Positions 1 to 12,199 of a DNA stretch of 64,000 nt are shown piece by piece; the first letter of the stretch is position 1; each line of letters opens with the position of its first letter. The stretch is from Galaxea fascicularis (Eukaryota; Cnidaria; Anthozoa; Scleractinia; Euphylliidae). Under the pieces are notes generated by a model that saw only the letters and a list, made by a program, of their open reading frames with translations, was not told where the DNA came from and ran no database searches. Location of the stretch: NCBI GenBank assembly GCA_948470475.1, contig OX419335.1, forward strand, positions 27,856,191 to 27,920,190, in the 5' to 3' direction. The translations under genes and the position numbers were made by a program.

Positions 1-109
1 AGTTTTACGTTTCAAAGAATCAAGTTTCACGTTTCAAAGAATCAAGTTTGCGTTTCGAAGAATCAAGTTTTATTTCAAAGAATCAAGTTTGCGTTCAAAG
101 AATCAAGTT
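1..109. repeat. Short tandem repeat, about five units of roughly 22-24 bp
   Basis: Five imperfect copies of a unit containing AAGAATCAAGTTT followed by a variable CGTTTC-type linker run from the left window edge. The array may continue outside the window. It contains no reading frame, and the units are too close together for a CRISPR array. Confidence 0.8.
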
Positions 110-656
110 GTTGTAAAATCGTGAATGATCTTCATCGTACACCGTACTAGCCCTATCCGAAATTTTGTTGTAGATTTGGGGTAAGGAGGAAACAAGATGA
201 GCAGAGAAAACAGAGGTTAGTGGACCTCGACTCGTTCGATTCTCGCCTGTCTGGTACCCCGGTCACCGGTACCCCACGCCAAAGGCATTTTAACTGATGA
301 TTGATTCGATTGGGAGAGATAACAGTTTTAAAAAGAACTTGACATGTACTGGAGATTTGCCCACCCAAACTTTCACAACGCTGGAAAAATAAATCCTTTA
401 GTTTTCAGAGTGGTTAGCATTCTTTGAAAAGTGTTTTTGTTTCCTTTCACTTGATGACCTTTCTGCAACGTTATGTTTCAAACACATCAGTCTGTGTAAC
501 GGACATCTTTTCGCTCAATTTAATACAACGGTTGAGGAGCACAGGTATTATATTTCTCATAAAATGTTCTCTGCAAAGAACCAAACAATCGCAGATCCCG
601 CCAATGAAGATCGCATGGTGAGACACATCAGCCATAACAACATACATAAAAAACGC
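110..656. other. Non-coding flank downstream of SSR2
   Basis: Small open frames on both strands here lack recognisable protein similarity or splice structure. I see no gene. The right end adjoins the probable SSR2 polyadenylation signal. Confidence 0.5.
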
Positions 657-662
657 TTTATT
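657..662 (-). terminator. Poly(A) signal of SSR2
   Basis: AATAAA on the minus strand, about 110 bases after the SSR2 stop codon. It is the only canonical hexamer noticed at a suitable distance. Confidence 0.5.
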
Positions 663-770
663 AAAATTAATTTATCATTTTGATCTCCAAGCACAAGAGG
701 TAAGGAGCCTTATAGGGCCTGTTGATGTTAGTTGTCCCCAGTAAACTGCGCCGCATGATGACACGCGGCT

Positions 771-3700
771 TTAGTTCTTCTTGGCCTTGAAATTTTCATA
801 CTTGGAGTGGCTTCGAAACCAGACAAGAAACGGTATAAGAATGGTGGGTAAAGACATCAGGCTGAACAGACCCCAGTCGACCTGTTAAACAAACAAGTGG
901 AGCTTCAGATGTACGTTTCGTTAAAAGCTACAACGCGTTGCAAGAATACTTGATACACTTAATGAAGTCTCTGTGATGTTGCGCTTTCTGGTCATGGCAA
1001 ATAACAATAATGTAAAAATCTACCTGTCCAAAACTTGTTCTATGAAACCTGTGTTAAGTTGTTGCGAGTCTGACAAGTCGTTTTGTTCTCCAAATTTTGT
1101 CTTTTGTATGGTTCCAAAACTTACTAGATGCGGTGAATGCTTGCGGTCATATTCCTGCTGTCCCATGATTCCTCCCTCACCAGGCATAGTTGAAAAAGCA
1201 ATCTAAAAGGATTAAATACAAAAATCACACTGAAGGAGACTATGGCTGTTCTAAACAAAATGCTTGTGTAGATTTTTCGTAATGTCTCAGAAAAAATTCT
1301 TATTAGCTGCAAATATCCCATAGGATTACCCCGTCAAATAAAGAAAACTGTGATTGGTGGAGAGAGGCTTGTGAAATTTATGGCATTTGAGGATCAGATC
1401 TGGTTAACTAAGGACCACAGCAATAATTATTGCAATAGGGCAAGCCAATTATTGGTTTCCACTGTTGCAGTGATCCTGTCTTTGTATCAATAATTTGTTT
1501 GCCCCCAGTCATCTTGTACAGTGCATATTCAGTCTTTGCTTTTTGGCAGGTAAAGCTTATCAAAAAGTATGGCTATAATATTACGCTCCTAATTCCTTTG
1601 TCAAGTAGAGTTAGGGGCTCCTGAAGACAAACATGCGATGTTATGAACATATGCCTTCCCCCCCTGACAATCACTGCCAATTCAAAGTGTTATGCACATG
1701 TGGTTCACTGTTCTCCCTATCTCTCATTTGGTATGAAGAGAAAGTATAAACATCACTTAAGACGTCTTTCCTGAACTCATGGACTTAATTATCATAATCC
1801 TGTCACTGCTCGATCAGAAACTTTCTGATCAAGTTGTGACTTAATTTGTAGTGGAATTTGTTCCTCTTAGTTCAGGGGTTTCATTAGAAGCTGGCAACTG
1901 ACAAAAACTGTTGCCTGCCTAGTCCAGATTTTTACTCAAATAATTAAAAAAAAATCATCAGATCAACGACCCACCTACTTTGGTTAGCTCAGACAGCTAT
2001 TTCAATAATAATATTGAAACCCCTGTTAGTTACTGGTGATGATTATTTAGCCACAGAAGGTTGGAGAGGTATGATGGATCTAGCTTAATCCTTTAAACCC
2101 TAAGATCAATATTGAAATTCTCACTTGATGGCCCTACACATTTCCTATAGAAGTAGTAGGGAGAAATTGTTAAAATATCAAGCAAATTCATCTTGTGTGA
2201 TCATGTCCCTAATTTTCATGATCACTATGTTTTCTAAAGCATTGATATCACGAGGAGAAAGTTCATGTTGATCACGCGGGGTTCAAAGGCCTAAAAGGAG
2301 TGTAATCCAGAAAACAACAGTACTGTTTTTGTCACCACTAACAATACTGTTCAAACCTTAAAAAAGCTAACTGGAATTTATCATCAGTCTCTGATTTCTT
2401 TTCAGTTGTCCTTTCGCCCATTGCCAAGTGACTAGCACGTGATCATTCTCACGGGCATATTACCCCATTACCATCATTAATAATCATTAGTCTCTGTATC
2501 ATTAGTACATGTACTAATGTTCATCCAATAGCTTACCTGGGGATCTGCAGCATCTTCAGAAGCTTTATATGAAACCTGAGCATATGTGAAATTGAATATT
2601 CCAGACTTTTTTGGCTCGAGGATTATTGTGTGAGAAACATTAGAGCCACTAATCAACAATTAAGGAAAAGCTTAATAGTATGTGTTACTGATAGAGCAAC
2701 CTAAAAAGTACATACTACAAGCATCTGAATGAGCATTTCTACCCTTTGCAAGATTTAACAGATTTTCTTGCTTACCAAGAGCCAAATTGTTACTACACTG
2801 CAAGCCTACCATCTCAGAGTGAAGAACTCTACCTGGTGATTAAACCTACAGTGTAAGCATAAGGCCAGGGATCAATTATAAAGATTTCATGCAAGGGTAA
2901 TTATTTGAAGGATACGGAGCAATAGTCTTCCACTTTACTGACAGTAATCCATGGAGGACCTCAAATTCATCGGCAGGAAATGAATTATCAGTCAGTGACA
3001 CTGATGTAGCTGGTCTGTAAAATCAAACATTGTGAATACAATGTATCAGTATTTAATACATCACACATGGAAACTGTGGCAAGGACATAAGCAGAGCTTC
3101 TTTTCAATTTAGTTTGAAGATCATTATCTAACATGATAGTTAAAATGCTTTATAAGAAAGCCAGAAACATAAATTGGTATTATACTGGTACTCTTACTGT
3201 GCGAATCCAAAAACTGTGAACACTTTGATTTGATTTTGATATTTTCAATTGAACAGCAATCAATCAAAAGCAACATGAAACCACAAACTAATAGTTATTA
3301 CCATTTCTGTTTGTGGTTTAGTTTTCTTGCACGTGATTGGCTTTCTACTGGAAACACAATAACATTCCATAAATATTTCTAGTGTTCATGGTTTTTGGAT
3401 TTTCACAGTAAAAAGCTCTGAAACCTTTTGGAAGCTTTCTCTTGCCAATATAGTAGTGTTCCCACATTGCAAAGGTGACTGTTGGCAAAACACTACTGAT
3501 CAAAAATCCTCTCTTTCTATTCCTGACTTCTCAGGAAACAGTGGCTCAGACCAAGAAAAAATATGCATGTTCTTACCCACTTCCAACATTGTAGATGCTA
3601 TAGTGAACAGTTAATTCCTTTCCTTCAACAACATACTGATTCAGAATATGTTTTGAGATGAGTAATCTAGCACTTGAATCTCCTTCAGCACTGAGAGTAC

Positions 3701-5079
3701 AACTCACAAAGGCACCAAAAAGGAAGCACAAGAAAATCTGAAAATGGAAAAATGGATAGCAAAGTCAAACTGCCAGTAACTAATCCAAAATAAGTCAACT
3801 AAACTATTGATCATATAGGAACCCTCATAGAGTGGATGCGACAGCCCAGCTGCAGTATTTTGAGACACAAAATCAAAGTCAGGCCTTTCCTGTAAATTGT
3901 CCTTTATTTATAAGCTGTCACAGTGCTAGCATACTGGCAACACCTTATTTTCTAACTGGAAATCAGGTTGGCTGTCTTAGGGCCTATTTGAAGGAATGAT
4001 GAACGAAGGGACCAAAAATTCCATGTAAAAAGTCCTCCCAGGTTACCCTGGGTGCCAGAGGGTTTTTTTTTTCGTAGCGAAGCTGCGATTGTGAGCGGCG
4101 AAGCCGCGATCGAGATCCTGGCGCTCGATCGCGGCTTCGCCGCTCACAATCGCAGCTTCGCTACGAAAAAAAAAAAACCCTCTGGCACCCAGGGTACTCC
4201 CAGGTTGGAAAATGAGACTTCTATAAGCAAACATTTTGCAAAACTGGTTTTGCTTATCCCACAATGAAACCACAAATGTGAACAGAATAAAAAAATTGCA
4301 GCAAGATTTCTGCACAACCCCATACATTAACAATACATGCATTTCTTAAGTCAAACACTATTCGTTTTGGTAACAGGCCGGGATTGTATGATAGTACGAT
4401 AGTGATGCATGTGTAACATCAAAGTATGGGGCTGTGTAGAAATCTTTCCAAATTTGCTCTGAAAGTCATCCCAGGATGAACTCATCCCACCTTTCTTGTA
4501 AACACCGCCTTAGAAAATGACTGCTTGTGTAGTCAAGACAAAGTGGTCAACAGAGAACAAGACATTAAGCTTTTGATGACTCCAAAATTTCTGACTAGAT
4601 GTAAACTCTAGAATGAAACACGCTACAAGAGTTAAACCAATTTTAGTTTGCATTAGCAACAAGAGCCTCTCTCACGTCCCCAGAGAAGAGTTTAAGAAAG
4701 CCTTGCCAGCAGACATGGAAGAGGCAAATGAAAACGACTCCTTTGTTCGATCAATTTTGGATCAATAAACTGTTCCCGGGGACTATTGTGGGTCAGTACA
4801 TAAGTAAATACCAGAGAAAAGTAGAAACAATAACTGTTACGAGAACGGCCTGTTTTTGATTTCCAACATTTCTCTGAAATCAGCGCAAATGCAGCCTGTG
4901 CGTGTCTATTTCAAATTTCATAAACAAAGCCAACACGTGATGAGCAAAAGATATTTATTGCCTACAATAATTCAAGATCTCCTGCAATCTTCGGTAAAAT
5001 GGAAACTCTAATAATATTTTAGAATTTAAATTAACATGGGCTTAAATTTAACCCAGAAAAAACAACATACCGCTTTCAT
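771..5079 (-). CDS. SSR2: Translocon-associated protein subunit beta (TRAP-beta, SSR-beta)
   Basis: Single-pass ER membrane subunit of the TRAP complex, which sits beside the Sec61 channel and helps translocation of nascent secretory proteins. Six coding exons (minus): 5071-5079, 3577-3737, 2916-3014, 2537-2648, 1125-1202, 771-881. They total 570 nt, or 189 residues, close to the usual 183, and every phase closes. Exon 1 encodes only M-K-A. A signal peptide covers about residues 1-20 and is followed by a lumenal beta-sandwich region. Family landmarks are [22 protein letters not shown], the N-glycosylation sequons in GSNVSH and FNFTYA, and [18 protein letters not shown] hydrophobic segment ([18 protein letters not shown]) precedes a basic tail ending AKKN, matching the conserved KKN end. 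The intron between exons 1 and 2 holds two inverted-repeat elements. Divergent from the TTC24-like gene. Confidence 0.96.
4044..4196. mobile_element. Fold-back MITE, 153 bp, with 9-bp target duplication (Mutator-like)
   Basis: Almost the whole element is one inverted repeat. Arms of about 72 bp start TACCCTGGGTGCC and end GGCACCCAGGGTA, with a loop of about nine bases. The perfect direct repeat CTCCCAGGT at 4035-4043 and 4197-4205 is the target-site duplication. A 9-bp duplication is characteristic of Mutator-like (MULE) elements, so the superfamily is inferred. It lies in SSR2 intron 1 and would form a very strong hairpin in the pre-mRNA. The short open frames on both strands are mirror images of the arms. 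Confidence 0.9.
4298..4449. mobile_element. MITE with GCAAGATTTC terminal inverted repeats, copy 1
   Basis: The left end (GCAGCAAGATTTCTGCACA) is an imperfect inverted match to the right end (CTGTGTAGAAATCTTTCC). The same terminal motif recurs at 24302-24433, so this is a dispersed non-autonomous family. There is no coding sequence. It lies in SSR2 intron 1. Confidence 0.65.
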
Positions 5080-5524
5080 TTCTGCTACAATTAAACAGTA
5101 CACCGTCTTGAAGGGTTTCAAAGCTTGAAAGAAAGAAAGAGGGTACAGGTGACGTGTTCCAAAGCGAGGCGCACACACGCGCATGACCGCATGAAAGTGG
5201 TTTTGAGCCGGCGAATTCCCGACGCAAACGTCACTTCACAACCAATCTTCAACAAACAAAAGTGCAAGTTGCCTGTCCAACTGTAGGATCACCAAGCTCT
5301 GATATAACACTATTAACGCTTGCACATATTTTACCCCAGTGTTGAAAGTTTCTTCTATATTTAAAGAGCTTCAGAGGGCGACCCTCTACGATACGCATTG
5401 CATTGGCTGCGATTTTTGGAGTGATCTTTGCCATATAACACCTGCATAAAAACGGATCACATTTAGGCTGAAGTTTACTTTGAAAATCAGAAAAAATCTT
5501 GCGTTGGATAACGGTGTTGGAAAC
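5080..5524. promoter_or_regulatory. Shared divergent promoter of SSR2 and the TTC24-like gene
   Basis: This interval of 445 bp separates two start codons that point away from each other. It is locally richer in CpG (about 5150-5240) than the surrounding introns. I see no clear TATA box. It must contain both 5' UTRs and probably a bidirectional promoter. This is inferred from gene orientation. Confidence 0.6.
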
Positions 5525-8500
5525 ATGAACAATACAGTTATTGCAGATGAGATTGACGGAGCAACGAGACTGGGTCACCAGGAACTTGCGAAGGGAAATA
5601 TTGAGGAAGCTTGTAACTCTTTCGAAAAGGCCGTTCAACTGGCGGAGGACCTCAAGGAAAGTTTTACAGAGAGAGCGTGTTATTTTAATCTCGGGGCATG
5701 TTATGTCGCACGTGGTAATGCTAAAAAAGGGATAGAGTATCTACTTAAAGCTTTTCCTCCAGAAAAAGAGGCGGACGGCATCACAAACTACGCTGATTTG
5801 CAGTACAATTTAGCGACCGCGTACGATGCGCTTGGAGAGATAGACAAAGCTGTTGACTGTTATAAAATTGCTGCTGAGGAGTACAAAACGCAAGGGAATC
5901 AAGAAATGCGGGGGGAAACTCTTCTTAAACTAGGTAATGACTGCACTAGTCTCGGCAAAACCAAAGAAGCAGCGGAGATTTACCAACAGTCCGCAGAAAT
6001 CTTTCAAGAAATAGGAGACAAAAAGACGCGTTTGCTGATCCTAAACAATCTTGCGAGTTTGTTAGCTGAACTTCGTGACATTGAAAATTGCGGTAAAGTG
6101 CTCATTCAAGTTATTGAACTGTGTGGTGAAGTGGATGATATTGCTTTGAAGGGTAGGTATTTTTCTTACTAAGCGATCCTTTGTTTATTACGAACAGACA
6201 TATAAGTACAATGACCTTCTGTTATCAAGCCCTGCAGATACAATTGTTAAATTATCACGCATTAGTAAACATTGTCTGGAATGTTTGGAATTCCATGATT
6301 ATCCAGGACAACATGGCAAATCTAACATTTTTTTTCTTTTTTGGATTGTTCAGCTTTAAAATCCATAGTCATGAGGCCCAATGGAATATCATTAAAAAGT
6401 AAAGAAACTTAATTTGTCTTGGGTGGTTGAAAGACAGTGTGATAACCCTCTGGACCTATGTACACTTGTAAGCTGACCAGAGGTCTTAAGGTGGCTTACT
6501 ACAGTTTTTTCTGCTACAGGCGGCTTGCGTGAAATTGAAGTTCAGTGAGCGTTACACACAAGCTAGAGTCACTTCGACTGACCAAGGAAACACCTGGGAG
6601 CAAAAATACAACATACAACGTAATGAATGTGATTGCTTTTCAGTATTCAGGATGTTTGCACAACAAATTTCTTTTTTCATTTTTGCTCGTGGGGTTTTCC
6701 TTCGTCAGCTCATATGACTTTAGCTTGCGTGTGATACTTACGCGACTTCAAGCATACGCAAATCAAGGATAATCGCGCATAGCAGAAAAAAAACTGTAGT
6801 AAGCCACCTCAAGACATCTTAGCCAGCGTAAGTCCAGTGGTGAGCCAAGTAGGGTCAAGTACCACACCCATGTGTCTTCTAAGCTTTGTGATTTGCATTG
6901 AGTTACGGTGATAACAGGTTTTTGCAGACAGAATTTTTAATTTTTCAAGTTTTTACATGGCAGAGGTCGGATTTCAAGATTCTGCTTCCCACAACGAACA
7001 GATTCTTGCTTGCAAAATCTTGAAAAGTCAAGATTCATCTAATAAAATCTTGAAAACTATGAAAGAAAGCAAATTCTTGACTTATCATGTGTGAGGTGCT
7101 GGTGAATATTGAATTCAAGATCACATTGTTTTTCTACAGTTTATTCAGCGTTAAAAGTTTACAGTACCTCTTTATTAGACTCCTTATTGTCATTCAAAAA
7201 TAACATTAACATTTGCCATCGCCAAGCATTGTCACTTCATCGTGAGATTTATATCAATGTGATTTAAAGAATGCTTCCATGGTTCGCACGGGCCTGGAAA
7301 ACTCCTTGAAAAACTGCTTGGTCCTTGAAAACTCCTTGAAAATGATTTTGTCCTTGAAAACTCCTTGAATTTGTAGGTGTAGTGCTTGAATGTTATGAAG
7401 AAGTCCTTGAATACTTGAGACTAAAGCAAAATAAGTTCATTTTCACATCAAAAGATGAAAAAGATTCTATCACATCACCCAAGAAACGCTTTTGAAGTCT
7501 CAAAAAAAGACAAAGCTTTTATATCAGGAAAATTCAGTGTTTCTTATTCAAAAGATCTAAGTAACCGTGCCTTCCAATAGGGTTTTGCAAGTGTATTGTG
7601 AAGCCCCCCTCAAGCAAACAAAATCACAAGGAAAACGTAGCTTGACGCGTCGCTCGAAGCGTGAAATTTATTCAACTTTGGCGCTTTTCATTTTATTATC
7701 AAATGAATTCAAAAGGTGAAGGAAAAAACTGCATATATATAATTGGCACTGGGAACGTAATTCCTTCTACAAAGGTTGGGTGACTGCGTTCAAAGGTGAC
7801 AGGAAAAAGGCCTTATGCAAATGCTGTGATCGGATGGACTCCTTGAATTTTGTGATAAAGTCCTGGAAAAGTCCTTGAATAAAAGCTCTTTTGACCTGTA
7901 TGAACCATGTGCTTCACCTTACTTACTTCAGTATACTTGAAAAAACTTGTGAAATAATTTACTTTTTAAAATGTTTCTTAAGTATTATGGCTTGCACCAT
8001 GACCGTCTGCTTGAGGTGCAGGTGGTCAGATTTATACAATTTGAAATTTATTTACCAAGACAGTTTAACTTCACCTTCAGTTGGTAATTTGCTTACAGTA
8101 ATTAAAAGGCTAGACAGATAGTGATAATAACTTGAAATTATTTCACAATGTCTGCAAATAAAATATGTAATCATAGCCAAAACTAATAACTTGAAAAATT
8201 ATAATCAATGTGCATAATATGTACAGCATACTGATGTAACAGGTATTACAATCAGGCAATGTTTTTGTTAAATTGAAACTACACCTGGCAAAATGTTTGT
8301 GCAAGTATCGTAGCAACATTAACTAAATTTTCATGAGTAATAGTTTGAGCTCATTCTAATGTCAACTGTTGTACTTATACTTTTGGGGCGAATGTGTGGT
8401 TGAGTGCTGCTGGTAAATCAGCTTTGTCAATTGCTTGCAAACTTCCATATCAGACTGTCATAGAGAAAATATTGTAAGTTAAATTACATGTTCAATTAGT

Positions 8501-10475
8501 AAACTGAAGATAAGCATGATAGCATTATGCAAGACCTAGAGGCATCTGTTTCACTCTATGACAATGAAAGAAACAAACCCTGAAAGGTGTACCAAGCAAT
8601 TAACTTTCCATTTAAAAGGTTTTCTCTTAAAGGTTAGAAAAAAAAATGAGGAGGCTGAGAATGAGGAAAACCTCTAAAGGGGCAGTGAGCAGGCCTCAAT
8701 CCCTTGTAAACCTAGTTATTTTGAATAAAGCTACAGGGATAAAATTAATTATTAATTTTTTAGAAGCAAAATTGAATAGTTGCAAAAATGAGCAACATGT
8801 ATATGTATGTTCCTTTCTTTCAAGGTGTCTTGAAAAAAAAGGACTGCTAGTGGTAAAATAGTTTTTAAATCACATTATTTTTCTGATTGGATACATCAGG
8901 CTTCAATTTATTTCTTTTATCTCATCAGGTAAAGTCTATAATGACATTGGACTACTGTACAGTGGATTAAAATCTTACCAGAATGCTGCAGAATGTTTTG
9001 AATTAGCACTTCCCCTTCTGAATACGGAAAACTCAGACAAGGCTTTGAAAGCTGTTCTTCAACAAAACTTGGGAGCAGTGTATAATCACCTTAAAGAGTA
9101 CAACAAAGCAATGGAGTGTCACAGGCAGGCAGTTTCCCTACATGGTAAGGAATAAAATGCACATGGTTAGTACAGTAACTAAAATTATTCTTATAGGATC
9201 AGCTTTAAATGTAATTAGATGTTTTTGTTGAAGTCTAAGAGGTGATAAGTGAGAGAGGTGTAAAAAGTATCAAAATTTTAGAGAAAAATAATTTCTCCTT
9301 AGCCCAAATGTCTTTGACCAATGTCCTTGTTAGTTTTTTTTTTTCAAAGGAAGGAAGGAGTTGGCTATTGAGCAATGAGCAAGCAAAGTGAAAACAGGCT
9401 GTCCTGCATATCTTGACATGGAAGGCAATGTTGAGTGGGACTGTCTTCCTCTTAACTTTTTGCCTGAATTATAGTAAGCATTTTTCTCATGGCAGGTGAG
9501 CTGTCTAATAGATCAGCCCAAGGACAGACTTTTTGTAACATGGGATTTGCTCAAAGCCAGCTTGGAGAGTACCACAAGTCAGGAGAAAGCTTCATGCATG
9601 CCATCCAAGCAGCTAAGGACTGTGGAGATAAGGAGAGTTTGTGGCAAGCTTATGAGGGTTTTGCTGCAGTTAGCTTTCTTGAAAGGGACTATGACAATGC
9701 TGTGGAGTTTTACAAATTAGCCCTGTCTGTTCTGTCATCTACAGGAGAGGCAGATGGTGAACACAATGATAGAATTGTTAGCAAACTTACCAATGCATTG
9801 GAATGCCAGTTGGTTTTGTCAAAGAAATTAAATGGAAGGCTGCCACCCTTGAAAATTGACGGTGTGAAGAGTGATCATCCCGTGGAGAAAAGAGAAGGCA
9901 AGCAAAAGCGAGTTGGGAAGACTCGCTCCAGACAGGAGCACCATCAGCTGATTGCTCGGGGTATTGATGGAGATCAGACTTCTGAAGAATCAGAGGACTC
10001 TACTGATGGAGTATCGCAAGAATCTAGTGATGGAGAAGAAACTGCTAGGGAGAGAGGGCACAAGAAGAGAGTGATTACCACCGAGGCTGAAGTCCATCCA
10101 GAGAGAACGCCATCACAAAGAGCACAAAATACAACATCCACTGATTCCAGCCAAGAAGAACAAGTTGTAAAGGAAAGAGAGTGGCAAGGCAAAAGATCTC
10201 GTCATACGAGGAAAACTAAAAGTGTGTCACCAAGAGAAACTGTGAAATCCACCGGAGGAGATCACTACTATGAGCAGCCAGTTGACGTGGTTGATCACAC
10301 AAGAGCTACTTCTGCTTCTCCTGCTAAGAGCGATTATTCTGATGATATGCCACGGGCACACAGGGAAGCTTACTTGGCCTCAGTACAGGCTTCTGCAGGT
10401 CCCATGAAAACTCCTAATGGAACAGAAGTGAGGAACCAAGATGCTGTACAGTCTAGAACATGTGTTGTTCAATAG
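5525..10475 (+). CDS. TTC24: TTC24-like tetratricopeptide repeat protein
   Basis: Three exons: 5525-6152, 8929-9144, 9496-10475. They total 1824 nt and encode 607 residues, with phase-1 introns splitting glycine codons. Residues 1 to about 380 are consecutive TPR helix pairs, for example ATRLGHQELAKGNIEEAC, CYFNLGACYVARGNAKKGIE, LQYNLATAYDALGEIDKAVDCY, VYNDIGLLYSGLKSYQNAAE and QNLGAVYNHLKEYNKAMECH. The order and spacing match vertebrate TTC24. Residues from about 380 onward are a low-complexity, Ser/Glu/Lys/Arg-rich, probably disordered tail ending in CVVQ, comparable with the TTC24 end. TPRs bind partner proteins; the cellular role of TTC24 is poorly defined. The start is the first in-frame ATG. 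Other TPR proteins (LGN/GPSM-like) are possible, but no GoLoco motifs are visible. Confidence 0.85.
6490..6808. mobile_element. DNA-transposon MITE with GGTGGCTTACTACAG terminal repeats, copy 1
   Basis: Terminal inverted repeats of about 27 bp begin GGTGGCTTACTACAG and end CTGTAGTAAGCCACC. The flanks are TTAA (6486-6489) and TCAA (6809-6812), consistent with a slightly decayed TTAA target duplication of the piggyBac/Kolobok type. The right half matches the reverse complement of the left part of the longer copy at 10663-11854. It lies in intron 1 of the TTC24-like gene. Confidence 0.8.
7278..7909. mobile_element. TCCTTGAAAA-repeat MITE with 6-bp target duplication
   Basis: The ends are CATGGTTC and GAACCATG, flanked by the perfect direct repeat TGCTTC (7272-7277 and 7910-7915). 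Inside are several copies of a motif around TCCTTGAAAACTCCTTGAA. A shorter relative with the same kind of ends and a 6-bp duplication is at 17556-17658. No protein is encoded. It lies in intron 1 of the TTC24-like gene. Confidence 0.75.
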
Positions 10476-10662
10476 TGGACTAACAGAACTATTTTACCAC
10501 GTGATAGAAAAGAAGGCCAATCAAAATGCAGGAAAGCTGTTGTAATATTGGTAACCCAATGAACCTTCCCATCATGCACCACTTTGATCATGTAGGGCAA
10601 TGTATTTTCTGTGACATATAGTATAAAATAGTTAAACAAAGCTATCTTGTGATAATACTTAT

Positions 10663-11854
10663 GGTGGCTTAACTACAGTTTTTTTCTGCTATGCGCGATT
10701 ATGTTTGGCTTGTGCGTGCTTGAAGTCGCGTAAGCATCATAGGTGACACATGAGCTGACAAAGGAAAACCCCATGGGCAAAAATGAAAAAAGAAATGTGT
10801 CATGCAAAAATCCAGAATACTGAAAATAAATCACATTCACTACGATATCACTACCTTCCACAGGATTTAGGTGTAGTCTGTACAATAAACAAAGCCATTT
10901 TTTTAACTCAAAACATGAGGTGACGTGGAGAGAAGTTTGGTTTCTCTGACAAACATGTACACAATGCTTTTCAAAGTGCAGGCCGCATGAAACCTGAAAA
11001 ACTCCTTTTCCTCGCTTAATTTATCAAAATTTAGCCATACAACCTGTCCAAATTTTGGTATCTGCGAAAATACACCCCCAAAAAAATCTGTCGGACAGAA
11101 TTTATTTATTTTAAAAATTGACAAAATTCAACATTTTCGCCTATATTTGCAAAAATTGTGTCAGACAGATTTTTGTGTTCTTCTCTCTAAATGTTTCTAT
11201 TTACCCATATTTCAAATCCTGAAATTTTTGGGTGGGGTTGTATGGCAGGATTTTGAGAAAAACACCCCCCTATTGGTCTATTTGGTACCCCACCTCCCAT
11301 TGCTTAAACACGCTTCTTGCACACCCCATAATACATATTTGGCCACAGATACAATGTTTTAAAAAAATGTTTTATTTTTGCTCCCAGATGTTTCCTTGGT
11401 CAGTTGAAGGGACTCTAGCTTGCGTGTAATGCTTAAGGCCCTAGCAAACGGCCTCAACATTTGCTTCAACATCCTTTCGATTTTGTTGAATGGCAATGTT
11501 GAAAGCGTTTGCCACCCCCTTTCCAACTTGTTGAAATGTGTTGGAACGATGTTGAATTGATGTTGAAAGAGTTAAAAGCCTTTAAACTTTGCTTCAACAT
11601 GTTGAAGTCATTTGCCCCGCTCTTTCAACATTGTTGAGCAAGTGCTGTTGCCAGAAAGTAATTACCAGGCCACTCGCTAAGTTTTGTTGAATGAAATGTT
11701 GAAACGGTTTGCTCATTCCACCGTTCAACATCATTCAACAACCTTCCAACAGCGTTCAACAAAATCGAATGGATGTTGAAGCCATTTGCTAGGGCTTTTA
11801 CTAAACTTCAAGTGCAAGCTGCTTGTAGCAGAAAAAAAACTGTAGTAAGCCACC
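10663..11854. mobile_element. TTAA-type DNA transposon, longer copy 2, with nested insertion
   Basis: The ends repeat those of copy 1 (GGTGGCTTAACTACAG and CTGTAGTAAGCCACC). The flanks are TTAT on the left and TTAA on the right, a degraded TTAA duplication. The left 200 bp matches copy 1 in reverse complement. The extra length includes the nested MITE at 11438-11795 and about 500 bp of interior with no intact transposase frame. It is non-autonomous as seen here. Confidence 0.75.
11438..11795. mobile_element. CAACA-rich MITE nested in the TTAA-type transposon
   Basis: Long inverted repeats begin GCCCTAGCAAACGG and end CCATTTGCTAGGGC. The arms are full of TTCAACA/TGTTGAA motifs. The host transposon continues on both sides (compare 6720-6780 of copy 1), so this insertion is younger. 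I could not resolve a clear target duplication. Confidence 0.75.
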
Positions 11855-11864
11855 TTAACAACAA

Positions 11865-12165
11865 TTTATTCACCGAAGTGGAGGTGAATAGTGGTGGATA
11901 TACTGAGCCACGAAGTGGCAAGGTAAATATCCACCACTTTCACTGACACTGAATAATATTGTTTTAGTATATACCACACAAGCTGAATAACTGGCATTTA
12001 TTCAAATAATTTCGTCTTTGGAAACTGAAACGGGAGGCCATTTGTTTCTCTTCGGCTGCTTGGAGGTGAATAGTATTCTGCTAATCACCTTCGAGTTATC
12101 CAATCAGAACGCACGAAAAGCACTATTCACTTGTTAGGTATATACTAACATGGAATATCCCACTT
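11865..12165. repeat. Dispersed repeat around CACCGAAGTGGAGGTGAATAG
   Basis: Contains a motif pair GGTGGATAT and ATATCCACC, with GAGGTGAATAG present twice. The mosaic looks like a non-autonomous element of a family I believe is common in coral genomes. Ends are approximate and no protein is encoded. Confidence 0.45.
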
Positions 12166-12199
12166 GTCACTTGTGTTTTCTTGGGATATTCCATGGTAT

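Noticed and set aside
1..109. CRISPR-like array
   Set aside because: Units are about 22-24 bp with almost no spacer, in a eukaryotic genome; simple tandem repeat.
4043..4342. Two opposing frames encoding nearly the same peptide
   Set aside because: They are mirror translations of the fold-back MITE arms, not genes.
5249..5638. 129-codon minus-strand frame across the TTC24 start
   Set aside because: Antisense to the TPR-coding exon and the divergent promoter; no similarity and no splice structure.
8646..8861. 71-codon frame in intron 1 of the TTC24-like gene
   Set aside because: Lys/Leu-rich without splice sites that fit the TPR reading phase.
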